Assembly (NCBI GenBank): GCA_002315325.1
Contig: DCGU01000090.1
Coordinates: 32,688-96,687 of the forward strand
From: Clostridiales bacterium UBA1770
GTDB taxonomy: Bacteria; Bacillota; Clostridia; Oscillospirales; CAG-272
Reading direction: 5' to 3'
DNA: 64,000 nucleotides
Part shown: positions 7,123-15,960 of the stretch, one piece after another
How positions within the stretch are numbered: position 1 is the stretch's first letter
Layout: every line of letters begins with the position of its first letter
Program-made: the position numbers and the translations under genes
The notes under the pieces: model-generated
What the model saw: only the letters and a program-made list of their open reading frames with translations
What the model was told of the DNA's origin: nothing
Database searches by the model: none

Positions 7123-8373
7123 TCAACCGTTTTTTTGACGAATCACCGCCTGCGTATCATACAACCCGATTTCAGGGGCTTGATACTTTGCCATACGCGG
7201 ATTTTGTTCCCACTCAATGTCGCTGTCCCCTAACGAGCAGTGACTCAATTGCAAATCATTCACCGGTGTTCCGATATACATAAAATGTTTGACCGGCTTT
7301 AACACCTGTACGTTTTCAAACGAAATCCCTTCCACTTCCGGAACGGGAGAGCCGCTGTGATAACTTTTCAGATATTCACTGTAATCCGTATAAATCATGA
7401 CGGCTATATTGCGTTTCTGTTCCAAGAAAGCGTTTTTCACCACAATGTTTTTACAACCTGCCGGCACAGACAACTGTTCGGCACTGTAACCCTTGTTGGT
7501 TCTCAACCAACGAATTCCGTCAAGCGTCACAAAACCGTCCTCGTGTGTCGGCGGCGTCACGGACGTATAGGAAACGTTATCCGTGTTCATGACGACGCGG
7601 TACATCCTGCCGTCATTGATAACGGCATCCGAATGATAAACGGTCATTCCCGGATGCCACGTCAAGGGTGTACCAACCAAAATGCGTAAAAACATTGATT
7701 CGGTATACTGCCCCGGCAAATCGACAATATTTTCGATAATACCGTCTTCAATGGAACCGATGTTGGGATTGGAAACGGAATAATCGCTGCAGTTTAAAGC
7801 AATATCATCGTCATACGTTCTGAATCGGCAATTCTTCAAAATAAAACGTTTTCCGGGGCCGAAATGGATGCCGTCTTTCATACCCTCTGCCTGTACGTTT
7901 TCCACCGTTACGTCTTCAAAATCGGAGATCTGAATCGCATAATCACACGCGCCTAAATCCGTCACAAGCATATCGGAGACGTATAAACCTTTTACGTAGA
8001 AGAATGCAACGTGACCGCGGAGGCCGGTAATCGTTCGCGTTCCGCCGTCCCGCGCATCTTTGCGCTCAACGCCGTTTGTCACGAGATGCAGCCCTTCCAG
8101 CGAAATATCTTCATCGTATTCCGCCGTGAAAGCGCCTTTGTTGATAAACAAATTCCCGTTGTCTCCGTCTGCGGCACGTTCACGCACAACAGTAGTACCG
8201 GTTCCAAACTTTAAATGATTGCCGGTGTTCAAAATAACCGGGCCGGTCAACCGGTATATTCCGGGAAAGGAAACGATAACGTCATCGTTTTCACAAAGAA
8301 TTCGATTTAACACAGTGGTATTCGTTTCACCGTCATTCTCCGTCGAAAAGCCCAACGCGCATGCGTTTACCAT
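7123..8373 (-). CDS. GH28-like right-handed beta-helix protein
   Basis: A 416-residue protein predicted to fold as a right-handed parallel beta-helix, as in family 28 glycoside hydrolases and pectate-lyase-like proteins. Repeated strand patterns such as VTVENVQAEG, FILKNCRF and NIVVKNAFLEQ occur along its length. The RTYDDDIALNC stretch resembles the GH28 acidic motif (DD). A clear GHG/RIK pair was not found. There is no signal peptide, so it is probably cytoplasmic, acting on imported oligosaccharide. It lies between DUF1846 and the DacF-like gene; the start follows AAGGGGAT. Confidence 0.72.
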   Translation of the reverse strand: MVNACALGFSTENDGETNTTVLNRILCENDDVIVSFPGIYRLTGPVILNTGNHLKFGTGTTVVRERAADGDNGNLFINKGAFTAEYDEDISLEGLHLVTNGVERKDARDGGTRTITGLRGHVAFFYVKGLYVSDMLVTDLGACDYAIQISDFEDVTVENVQAEGMKDGIHFGPGKRFILKNCRFRTYDDDIALNCSDYSVSNPNIGSIEDGIIENIVDLPGQYTESMFLRILVGTPLTWHPGMTVYHSDAVINDGRMYRVVMNTDNVSYTSVTPPTHEDGFVTLDGIRWLRTNKGYSAEQLSVPAGCKNIVVKNAFLEQKRNIAVMIYTDYSEYLKSYHSGSPVPEVEGISFENVQVLKPVKHFMYIGTPVNDLQLSHCSLGDSDIEWEQNPRMAKYQAPEIGLYDTQAVIRQKNG

Positions 8374-8415
8374 ACGGATATCATCCCCTTTGCAATCATT
8401 TCAAAAAAGCCAAAT

Positions 8416-9909
8416 TTAAGCGTCAATTTCCGGAATATGCAGCGATTTTTTGCTGAATTTCGGTTCACAGCTGAGCAAAATACCAAGCGTCTTATATAAT
8501 TTTTCGTCAACAGCAGACGGAATAACTGTAAAATGCGCTTCCTTATTTTTTAACATATCCAGGCATTTTAATGCTTTCGCCGCATCCTCATTGTGCGTTG
8601 CACTCATCGTCAATGCGATCAACACTTCGTCTGAATGCAGACGGGGATTGTGATGATGCAAATGTTCCAGTTTCAATTTACAAAGAGGTTCCAAATCGTT
8701 GGGACTGATAATATCCGTGTCTTTGTCAATACCGGCAAGATATTTCAGCGCATTGAGCACCAATGCAGCCGCACATCCAAGAAGCGCCGACGTTTTACCG
8801 GTAACAATGGTACCATCATCCATCATCATAGCTGCCGCCGGTGTTGTTGTAACTCGTTCAACTTCAGCTGCGCGGGCAATCAGCGGATTGATATCTGCCG
8901 TAACGCCTGTTTGCTGCATTAACAATTCCAATTTTTCAATACACTTTTCGCCGGTGCCGTGACGGGCAAAATCAACAAGCGCTGTATAATAGCGGCGGAG
9001 AATTTCATGCTTGGCCGCTTCACGTACTGCCTCGTCATCCTCAATGCATAAACCCGCCATATTAACACCCATATCTGTCGGCGACTGATACGGGGATTCG
9101 CCCTGAATCATTTCCATCATGGAACGAAGAACAGGGAAAATTTCAACGTCACGGTTGTAGTTTACCGTTGTCTTTCCGTATGCTTCCAAATGAAAAGGGT
9201 CAATCATATTAACGTCATCCAAATCAACCGTGGCAGCCTCATATGCCACGTTTACAGGATGCTTGAGCGGCAGGTTCCAAATGGGGAACGTTTCAAATTT
9301 AGCATAACCGGCACGCACACCGCGCTTATATTCATGATACAATTGCGACAGACAGGTAGCCATTTTGCCGCTGCCGGGACCGGGTGCCGTTACAACGACA
9401 AGCGGCTTTTTCGTTTCAACAAACTCATTTTTACCGAAACCATTTTCGGACACGATATGATTCACGTCGGAAGGATAACCGGCAATCGTATAATGCAGGA
9501 AACTGGGGACACCGACGTTACCGAGTTTATTTCTGAAAGCAATAGCCTGCTCCTGACCGGCAAACTGCGTAATCACGACACCGCCGACGTAAAAGCCAAG
9601 TCCCCTAAATATTTCTATCAGGCGCAAAGCATCCTCGTCATACGTAATGCCGAGGTCTCCGCGCACCTTATTTTTTACAATATCGTTCGCATTCACGACG
9701 ATAATCATTTCGACGTCTTCTTTTAGCTGCTGCAGCATCTTGATTTTGCTGCCGGGGGCAAAACCGGGCAAAACGCGTGACGCATGATAGTCGTCAAACA
9801 ACTTGCCGCCGAACTCCAAGTAGAGTTTACCGCCGAACTTGGCAATTCTTTCTCGGATATGCTCCGATTGCATCGTAATATATTTTTCGTTATTAAAACC
9901 GATTTTCAT
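8416..9909 (-). CDS. DUF1846 family protein
   Basis: A 497-residue DUF1846 protein. Characteristic stretches are MKIGFNNEKYITMQSEHI at the N-terminus, VTAPGPGSGKMATCLSQ (a P-loop-like nucleotide motif) and LEHLHHHNPRLHSDEV toward the C-terminus. The family is widespread in Firmicutes and its cellular role is not established. The start at 9909 follows AAGGA at normal spacing; the upstream in-frame ATG extension is not family-like. The gaps to the neighbours are 37 and 42 bases, suggesting one transcript. Confidence 0.9.
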   Translation of the reverse strand: MKIGFNNEKYITMQSEHIRERIAKFGGKLYLEFGGKLFDDYHASRVLPGFAPGSKIKMLQQLKEDVEMIIVVNANDIVKNKVRGDLGITYDEDALRLIEIFRGLGFYVGGVVITQFAGQEQAIAFRNKLGNVGVPSFLHYTIAGYPSDVNHIVSENGFGKNEFVETKKPLVVVTAPGPGSGKMATCLSQLYHEYKRGVRAGYAKFETFPIWNLPLKHPVNVAYEAATVDLDDVNMIDPFHLEAYGKTTVNYNRDVEIFPVLRSMMEMIQGESPYQSPTDMGVNMAGLCIEDDEAVREAAKHEILRRYYTALVDFARHGTGEKCIEKLELLMQQTGVTADINPLIARAAEVERVTTTPAAAMMMDDGTIVTGKTSALLGCAAALVLNALKYLAGIDKDTDIISPNDLEPLCKLKLEHLHHHNPRLHSDEVLIALTMSATHNEDAAKALKCLDMLKNKEAHFTVIPSAVDEKLYKTLGILLSCEPKFSKKSLHIPEIDA

Positions 9910-9946
9910 ACGGTCCTTCTTTCTTATTTTAAAACAAATCAAAAAA

Positions 9947-10645
9947 TCAATTTGAAATCATGGCAAGCACAATATCCTGCATTGCCGCATATTGTGCTGC
10001 TTTACCCGTATTGCCGTAAACGTAAGGGCGTAACAAACAAATATACCAATCAGACGGTATAACGGCTGACGCTTCGTTTTGAAGATAGAATGAAGTTTCA
10101 CCCACCCGAACACCGGTCACAACCGATCCGTCTGCCAGCGTCAGCGTACTGAGTCTGTCATAGGCAACCATTTCGGCAAATAAGTCCGGGCTCAAAATAC
10201 ACACGGCCGTATCTCCCGTTGTCACGTACGTTCTGTATTCACTCGCTGTTTGCGACAGTGCAGCCGTTGACACGCTTTCGCCATCGGCAATCTTCTGCTT
10301 TATCTCATCTTCCGAATATACCGAATAAAACCGAACGTCAACTTCTTTCTTGCCGTCATGATTCAAATCGTCAGACAAATACCGACTTGAAATGACGTCA
10401 GCAACCGTTTGCTGATCCTGCGCTGCTATCCAATCGTTTCCCGCAACGAGAATCATCATATCCGGTTCCGTTTTTTGACAGGACTGGAAAAATAAAACAC
10501 CGAACGTGAACAACAAAAATATGCCGATGATGACTTTCCACTTATTGTAATACCAAAAATTATCCAATGCGGTCAAAAAGGGGCTTTTAATTTCAATGGA
10601 ATCGTCTGCTCCCTTTTTTTCCGTTTGTTCGTTTGGGGCAACCAT
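9947..10645 (-). CDS. Single-pass membrane protein of unknown function, coupled to greA
   Basis: A 232-residue protein with a cytoplasmic N-terminal tail, one membrane segment (about residues 37-54, VIIGIFLLFTFGVLFFQS) followed by a Cys, then an extracytoplasmic domain. That domain includes DLNHDGKKEVDV near residue 93, which resembles a dockerin/EF-hand calcium loop (D-x-N-x-D-G). I do not recognise the family. It starts 6 bases after the greA stop with only a weak ribosome site, so translation is probably coupled to greA. A function cannot be assigned. Confidence 0.75.
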   Translation of the reverse strand: MVAPNEQTEKKGADDSIEIKSPFLTALDNFWYYNKWKVIIGIFLLFTFGVLFFQSCQKTEPDMMILVAGNDWIAAQDQQTVADVISSRYLSDDLNHDGKKEVDVRFYSVYSEDEIKQKIADGESVSTAALSQTASEYRTYVTTGDTAVCILSPDLFAEMVAYDRLSTLTLADGSVVTGVRVGETSFYLQNEASAVIPSDWYICLLRPYVYGNTGKAAQYAAMQDIVLAMISN

Positions 10646-10651
10646 GGCAAA

Positions 10652-11134
10652 TCAAGAACGGGAGACTTCGCGCACTTCCAATTGATACTGTCCGCCGGGA
10701 GCCATAACCGTTACAACGTCACCGGCATGAGAACCGAGCAGTGCTTTCCCGATCGGAGACATATCGGAAATTCTGTTTTCCATCGGATCAGCCTGGTTGG
10801 AACCGACAATGCTGTATTCGACTTCCTCTTCCTCTTCCAAGTCATACACCTTAACTTTGGAACCGATATTCACCTCGGATGCATCCAACGTGCTTTCATC
10901 CACGACCTTGGCATGTTCAATCAAAAAAGTCAGTTCTTCAATTCTGGCCTCGTTGATTGCCTGGTTGTTGCGCGCCTCATCGTATTCAGAGTTTTCGGAC
11001 AGGTCGCCGAATCCTTTGGCAGTGGCAATATCGTCAAGAATTTTGTTTCGATCCAATTTTCTCTCATCCAACTCTTTGACGAGCTTATCAAAGCCCTCTT
11101 GGGTATACAGTTTTACGTTTTCCTTGTTTTCCAT
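10652..11134 (-). CDS. greA: Transcription elongation factor GreA
   Basis: A 160-residue GreA, which enters the secondary channel of RNA polymerase and triggers cleavage of backtracked RNA. The coiled-coil tip carries the acidic motif GDLSENSEYDEAR; the C-terminal FKBP-like domain ends with the SPIGKALLGSHAGDVV signature. Length and both domains are canonical. AAGGAG precedes the ATG. It is 27 bases after the S41 protease gene and 6 bases before a membrane-protein gene. Confidence 0.97.
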   Translation of the reverse strand: MENKENVKLYTQEGFDKLVKELDERKLDRNKILDDIATAKGFGDLSENSEYDEARNNQAINEARIEELTFLIEHAKVVDESTLDASEVNIGSKVKVYDLEEEEEVEYSIVGSNQADPMENRISDMSPIGKALLGSHAGDVVTVMAPGGQYQLEVREVSRS

Positions 11135-11161
11135 TTCAGTACTCCTTAATATGTGTAATAA

Positions 11162-12613
11162 TTATTTTTTTAAATATGAAATTGCAGCCTGTACTTGGTT
11201 GTCAATTGCCTCGGGACGCAAAAAAACGTTATATTGTTTCGCTTCGGCACTCAGTTCCACGTAATACTCATCCATCGGGGCAATTCCGATTCCGTGATAG
11301 GAAATACCGGAGGCAGGCAGGTAACCATACGAGGTCAATTTCACGTAACCGTTAAACCCATATTCCGCCAAGGAATAATACGTTTGGACGATTCCCTTCC
11401 CGTACGTTGTCGTACCGATTACCGCACCCAATTGATAGTCGCGAAATACAGACGTCAATATTTCCGCCGCACTGCCTGTCCCGTTATCTACAAGAACGGC
11501 AAAATGATACGAGGCATACATACCTACCTCATCTTTTTCAACGGAACAAGGGGCGTAGGAACCGGTGTATTTTTTTGCTTCCGCCACGTAGGGTGTCATA
11601 TCTTTGCCGTCGCGGTTCACTTTTGTAACAATAACGTTTCCTGCTGACAAAAAATACGTTGCGATTGCTTTTACTGACAGCAAATCTCCGCCGGGGTTAC
11701 CGCGCAAATCAAGCACAAACGACGTTATCCCCTTATTCGTCAATGCGTTCATTGCCTTTTTAAATTGTTCCGGCGTGTTCAAATTGAACTCGGTCAAGCG
11801 CACAATTCCGACGGAAGTGTCCGCGTCACTGATTTTCCAATACACGGACTTTGTTTCCACTTTTTCTCTGACGACGGACAGCTCGCGAACGTCAGCGGCA
11901 GTTTCGCCGCCCTGCGCCAATACTGTCATCTGCACGGACGTACCGATTTCACCTTGTCGAATCAAATTGACAACGGTATAGTATGCCACCGTAAATCCGG
12001 CCGTATCCGTCGTCGGCAGCGTAACCCATTCGTCCGCCTCGGCGTCAAAAGCACTGACGATATATTCACCGGTTAATAACCCTGCAGCTGCTGCGGGCGT
12101 ATTTTCGTTCACGGCAACAATCTGCAGCGCGCCGCGCTTCTGCCCGTCAATCACAACGTTACATGCAGCCACGGTAATACCGATTCCCTCACTGTTACCG
12201 GCATTTGATGAAACGAATGCGGCAAACTCATCTGCGGTCATATATTCGGCGTACGGGTCGTTTGACGCATCGATATATGCCTTCAGCGCAGCCGTCACCA
12301 TTTTTTCTTTATCAAAATAGCCGTCCGCTCCGAGATAGTAGGCATTCTTATCTACAGCCTGCTCCAAAGCATTGATGCCGCGCAAAGCATCGTCGCTTGA
12401 ATTGCCCACCATCGTACGGACCGTAATCAAATACGTGACAATACTGACAATCAGCACCAGACCGACGTAAATAATGGTACGCAAAACCGGTTCGTACAAT
12501 TGTTTCCGCGTTTTTCGCTCCAGCATTTTTCTCGGAATAGCGGAATCAATATTGGGCATTTCTTGTATATTTTCTGTGATTTTTTCCTGCGTTTCTTGAT
12601 TTTTTTCTTCCAT
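11162..12613 (-). CDS. S41 family C-terminal processing peptidase (CtpA-like)
   Basis: A 483-residue membrane-anchored serine protease. A cytoplasmic N-terminal tail is followed by one membrane segment (about 43-67), a PDZ-like domain (about 140-240) and an S41 catalytic domain (about 265-450). The catalytic pair is visible: S381 in NGTGSAAE and K406 in TYGKGIVQ; LDLRGNPGG is at 301-309. Such enzymes cut substrates near their C-termini outside the membrane. AAAGGAG precedes the ATG. Confidence 0.92.
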   Translation of the reverse strand: MEEKNQETQEKITENIQEMPNIDSAIPRKMLERKTRKQLYEPVLRTIIYVGLVLIVSIVTYLITVRTMVGNSSDDALRGINALEQAVDKNAYYLGADGYFDKEKMVTAALKAYIDASNDPYAEYMTADEFAAFVSSNAGNSEGIGITVAACNVVIDGQKRGALQIVAVNENTPAAAAGLLTGEYIVSAFDAEADEWVTLPTTDTAGFTVAYYTVVNLIRQGEIGTSVQMTVLAQGGETAADVRELSVVREKVETKSVYWKISDADTSVGIVRLTEFNLNTPEQFKKAMNALTNKGITSFVLDLRGNPGGDLLSVKAIATYFLSAGNVIVTKVNRDGKDMTPYVAEAKKYTGSYAPCSVEKDEVGMYASYHFAVLVDNGTGSAAEILTSVFRDYQLGAVIGTTTYGKGIVQTYYSLAEYGFNGYVKLTSYGYLPASGISYHGIGIAPMDEYYVELSAEAKQYNVFLRPEAIDNQVQAAISYLKK

Positions 12614-12632
12614 GATGCTCCTTTAACACGAC

Positions 12633-12675
12633 AAGCGAAATGCCTTCTGCACGATTTGCAGTGGGGCATTTCGCT
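12633..12675. repeat. Intergenic inverted repeat without a T tract
   Basis: AAGCGAAATGCC (12633-12644) pairs with GGCATTTCGCTT (12664-12675), and an inner CTGCA/TGCAG stem extends it. It lies between the CdaR-type gene stop and the S41 start. No T run follows on the minus strand, so it is not a standard terminator; RNA processing or stability is possible. Confidence 0.7.
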
Positions 12676-12697
12676 TATCGAATCAAATTATTTCGTT

Positions 12698-13780
12698 TTA
12701 GTATTTAATCCCTTTGGAACGCAAATACTTATCTACGAGCAACGCCACTTTGAACGTGATGGCATCCTCGAATTCGCGAAGGTCAAGTCCCGTCAACTTT
12801 CTGATTTTGTCCAAACGGTATACCAACGTGTTTCTGTGAACGAAGAGTTTTCTTGCCGTTTCGGAAACGTTCAGGTTGTTATCGAAGAAACAATTAATTG
12901 TCATTAAGGTCTCGCGATCCAGCGAGTCGAACCCGCCCTTCTTGAACACCTCTGACAGGAACATTTCACACAAGGTCGTCGGCAGTTGATAAATCAACCG
13001 GCCGATACCCATCGTGTCGTAGCTGATAATATTTTTCTCGCTGTCGAATACTTTGCCGACCTCAAGGGCAAGTTGAGCTTCCTTGTAAGCCCTGGCAAGA
13101 TCCTTTATATTATCGGCAATTGTGGAAATACCGATGTTCACCTTGATATAGAACTCTGTACTGAGCGTATCGGCAATATTCGTGGCAATTTTTTCAACTG
13201 CCTTATTATCCTCGTTTTTGAGTTCCTTTACCAATACGATATCGTACTCACCGACCGAAATCACGTAATCTTTTGTCTTGTCGGGGAACATATTTTGCAG
13301 CATTTCAAAGGGCATCATATCCGTCTTGCCGGGGAATTTAATCAAAAAGACAACACGGCGCTCCTCAGCATTGAAATGCAGTTCCTTACTCTTCAAATAA
13401 ATATCACTGGGTAAAATATTATCCATAATGATATTTTTAATAAAGGAACTCTTATCATATTTTTCGTCGTAGAGATTTTTGATGGTTGACAGTGAAACGG
13501 AAAGGAACTTTGAAAGCCGCTCCGCAGTTTTGTCATCCCCCTCAACAAACGCGAGGTATTCCGATTTGTTGCCCGCGCTCATATTGCGGTAAGTGAAACC
13601 GTTCACAACGGCGACGTCACCGGAATAGGACATGGGCTCCCAAACGTTTTGTCGAATTTCGCCGACCTGAATCAAATCGGAGCAAGCAATAACCACGCCA
13701 TTCTCATCGATAACGCCGACCATACGGTCAACTGCGTCTTTCATTTGTTGAATTACGCCCTGAAACAATCTGCTTGACAT
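12698..13780 (-). CDS. CdaR/PucR-type transcriptional regulator
   Basis: A 360-residue regulator with an N-terminal sensory region (GVIDENGVVIACSD and related strands), a central GGDEF-like fold segment and a C-terminal PucR-type helix-turn-helix around TINCFFDNNLNVSETARKL and HRNTLVYRLDKI. The C-terminal DNA-binding domain is the hallmark of the CdaR/PucR families, which sense sugar diacids or purine intermediates. The effector here is unknown. The start at 13780 follows GAGGA; an in-frame ATG at 13828 is poorly placed. Neighbours do not reveal a target pathway. Confidence 0.85.
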   Translation of the reverse strand: MSSRLFQGVIQQMKDAVDRMVGVIDENGVVIACSDLIQVGEIRQNVWEPMSYSGDVAVVNGFTYRNMSAGNKSEYLAFVEGDDKTAERLSKFLSVSLSTIKNLYDEKYDKSSFIKNIIMDNILPSDIYLKSKELHFNAEERRVVFLIKFPGKTDMMPFEMLQNMFPDKTKDYVISVGEYDIVLVKELKNEDNKAVEKIATNIADTLSTEFYIKVNIGISTIADNIKDLARAYKEAQLALEVGKVFDSEKNIISYDTMGIGRLIYQLPTTLCEMFLSEVFKKGGFDSLDRETLMTINCFFDNNLNVSETARKLFVHRNTLVYRLDKIRKLTGLDLREFEDAITFKVALLVDKYLRSKGIKY

Positions 13781-13816
13781 GTTTCGTCCTCTTCCGCTTT
13801 CGTTAATTTCGCATAG

Positions 13817-13828
13817 GTGAAAATTCAC
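13817..13828. promoter_or_regulatory. Candidate operator in the CdaR-type gene leader
   Basis: GTGAA-AA-TTCAC is a perfect inverted repeat about 25 bases downstream of the -10 box. Its position suits autoregulation; the evidence is sequence symmetry only. Confidence 0.3.
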
Positions 13829-13852
13829 ATATTACTTGTCATATTGTACATT

Positions 13853-13881
13853 ATTTTACACTATTTTTTGTTAAAATTCAA
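13853..13881 (-). promoter_or_regulatory. Promoter of the CdaR-type regulator
   Basis: Minus strand TTGAAT (13876-13881), 17-base spacer, TAAAAT (13853-13858), upstream of the ATG at 13780. Confidence 0.65.
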
Positions 13882-13955
13882 TAGTTCTTTGCAATATCAT
13901 GCAAATTTCACGCAAAAAAACTTTTCTTTTTCGTCAATATGACAACGAAGGCGGG

Positions 13956-14705
13956 TTAGGTTGTTTCAAAAAATGCCGAAAGTGCGCCCAATACGAAAAT
14001 GCCTGCCGTTTCCGTCCTTAAAATACGCGGGCCCAAACCTACCGGCTGCCAACCGGCTTCGACGGCGGCTGCAGCCTCCTGCAATGAGAAACCGCCCTCC
14101 GGTCCTACGGCAACAGCTATCTTCAACTGCTCATCCGTTTTACCGCAGTTCTTCAAAACGCTGCCGATACCGACTGTTCCTTTTCCTTCATAGCAAAATA
14201 ACGCCAAATCGTATTCTGCTGCTCTCGGAAGAATTTTGGAAAACGGTGCAGACGGATGAAGCGCCGGGATTACGTTTCTTCCAGATTGCACGGCCGCCTC
14301 ATACGCTATTTTTTTGCGGCGTTCTTCTTTTCTCCCCTCGGCATCTGCTTTGATCTGCATCACGCAATTCGCACTGGTAAACAGCGTGATATCCGTCACG
14401 CCGCCCTCCACCGCCTTCTGTATGATGCTTTCCGTTTTATCACCCTTCGGTAATCCCTGAAACAAATGAACGTCGTAGGGTGGTTCAGCGGAAGGAAGCG
14501 GCTCGTCCGGCACGGAAAGAAACACGGTTTTATCCTCATTAAACCCCGTTATGGTACAGGCGTATGCACACCCATCGCTCCCGCACACCGTCAAAGAATC
14601 GCCGACAGCCATTCTCAGTGAGCGGGAAACGTGATGCGCATCTTCCCCTGTCAGCTCCGCCGTTTTTCTGCCGGTCAGCGCATACGCGGTAAAAAATCTG
14701 GACAT
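13956..14705 (-). CDS. rsmE: 16S rRNA m3U1498 methyltransferase RsmE
   Basis: A 249-residue SPOUT-fold methyltransferase that modifies U1498 of 16S rRNA. Signature stretches are FQGLPKGDKTESIIQKAVEGG-like residues in the middle, GPEGGFS and LGPRILRTETA near the C-terminus, which form the trefoil-knot SAM site. Length is normal. AAGGGAG precedes the ATG. It lies downstream of the PRPP synthase gene with a strong hairpin between them. Confidence 0.95.
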   Translation of the reverse strand: MSRFFTAYALTGRKTAELTGEDAHHVSRSLRMAVGDSLTVCGSDGCAYACTITGFNEDKTVFLSVPDEPLPSAEPPYDVHLFQGLPKGDKTESIIQKAVEGGVTDITLFTSANCVMQIKADAEGRKEERRKKIAYEAAVQSGRNVIPALHPSAPFSKILPRAAEYDLALFCYEGKGTVGIGSVLKNCGKTDEQLKIAVAVGPEGGFSLQEAAAAVEAGWQPVGLGPRILRTETAGIFVLGALSAFFETT

Positions 14706-14723
14706 ATTCTCCCTTTCTTAAAG

Positions 14724-14758
14724 AATATCGACTCCCCGCAACGGGGAGTCGATATTCG
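14724..14758. repeat. 15-bp perfect hairpin between the PRPP synthase and rsmE
   Basis: GAATATCGACTCCCC pairs perfectly with GGGGAGTCGATATTC around a 5-base loop. On the minus strand it is followed by TTTAAG only, so it is a weak terminator at best. It may lower readthrough into rsmE or protect the upstream mRNA. Confidence 0.75.
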
Positions 14759-14783
14759 GCACATTCATCAGTTTTTGTGAAAA

Positions 14784-15923
14784 TTAAATTTTCATGGACA
14801 TTTGTCCGCCGAGTTCTGCCTGATGTTTTTCAAGCAGTTTGTTGATACGATCCTGCGGATCCAACAGTTTGGACAAAGATTCATCGTGATTGAGCGTATC
14901 AATGATGTAGGAAACGTACTTGCACATATTGACTTCCACGTACCATTTGCGTTCGTACAAGTCGGGACGGCGATACACCGTGTTGGTGGTGAAAATACGG
15001 TCAAAGATACCATCGGCATAGGCCTTATCAAATTTATCCAAGCCGTCTGTAAACAAACCGAAAGTTGCAAACGTAAAGATTCGTTTTGCACCCTTCTCTT
15101 TCAGCTGCATGGCAACGTCCAAAAGAGACTCGCCGGAGGAAATCATATCATCAATAATAATAACGTCCTTACCGTGAAGGTCGCGGCCGAGATACTCATG
15201 TGCAACGATGGGATTTCTGCCGTTGACAACTTTGGAATAATCGCGGCGTTTATAGAACATACCGATATCAATACCGAGCACGGACGAATAATACATACAA
15301 CGGGTCATAGCGCCTTCATCGGGAGAGATGATCATCAGGCTGTCTTTATCAATGCGAACGTCCGGGACAGCGCGCACCATAGCTTTAATCATCTGATAAG
15401 CAGGGCGAACATCATCAAATCCGCAAAGCGGAATAGCGTTTTGCACACGCCCGTCATGCGCATCGAACGTGATCAAATTGGTCACGCCCATTGCCTGCAG
15501 TTCCTGCAGCATCAGCGCACAGTCCAACGATTCGCGGCCGGAACGCTTATGCTGACGGCCCTCGTAAAGCATGGGCATAATTACGGTGATTCTGCGCGCC
15601 TTACCGGAAACGGAAGCAATCACGCGCTTCAAATCGGCATAATGGTCATCGGGGCTCATTGGCACTTCACGGCCATACATTTTGTAGGTCTCACCGTAGT
15701 TAAAGACGTCACAAATAATGTAAACGTCATGACCGCGCATGGAAGTATGAACAAGACCCTTGCCTTCGCCGGTGCCGAATCTGGGGCAATCAGCTTTAAC
15801 GAGAAAAGTTTCCATTCCGTCTTCGGGACGCCATTCTTTTAAATAAGCATCTACCTTTTGGGCAAACGCTTCACATCCTCTCATCGGAATGACAGAAAGA
15901 GTACCGAACTCAGCATTATGCAT
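14784..15923 (-). CDS. prs: Ribose-phosphate pyrophosphokinase, long form
   Basis: A 379-residue PRPP synthase, which makes phosphoribosyl pyrophosphate from ribose 5-phosphate and ATP for nucleotide, His and Trp synthesis. The PRPP loop VIIIDDMISSGES is at 255-267, and the active-site stretches RQHKRSGRE (about 123-131) and FDAHDGRVQ (153-161) are present. It is about 60 residues longer than the usual 310-320, with additions at both ends; this resembles a long clostridial subgroup. GAGG precedes the start. comEC lies 37 bases upstream. Confidence 0.92.
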   Translation of the reverse strand: MHNAEFGTLSVIPMRGCEAFAQKVDAYLKEWRPEDGMETFLVKADCPRFGTGEGKGLVHTSMRGHDVYIICDVFNYGETYKMYGREVPMSPDDHYADLKRVIASVSGKARRITVIMPMLYEGRQHKRSGRESLDCALMLQELQAMGVTNLITFDAHDGRVQNAIPLCGFDDVRPAYQMIKAMVRAVPDVRIDKDSLMIISPDEGAMTRCMYYSSVLGIDIGMFYKRRDYSKVVNGRNPIVAHEYLGRDLHGKDVIIIDDMISSGESLLDVAMQLKEKGAKRIFTFATFGLFTDGLDKFDKAYADGIFDRIFTTNTVYRRPDLYERKWYVEVNMCKYVSYIIDTLNHDESLSKLLDPQDRINKLLEKHQAELGGQMSMKI

Positions 15924-15960
15924 GACACATACACCTCTTAGACGTTATTTTATTTCCTTT

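Noticed and set aside
14802..15842. A 346-codon frame antisense to the PRPP synthase
   Set aside because: Shadow of a recognised enzyme; His/Asn-rich composition typical of reverse translation of the real frame.
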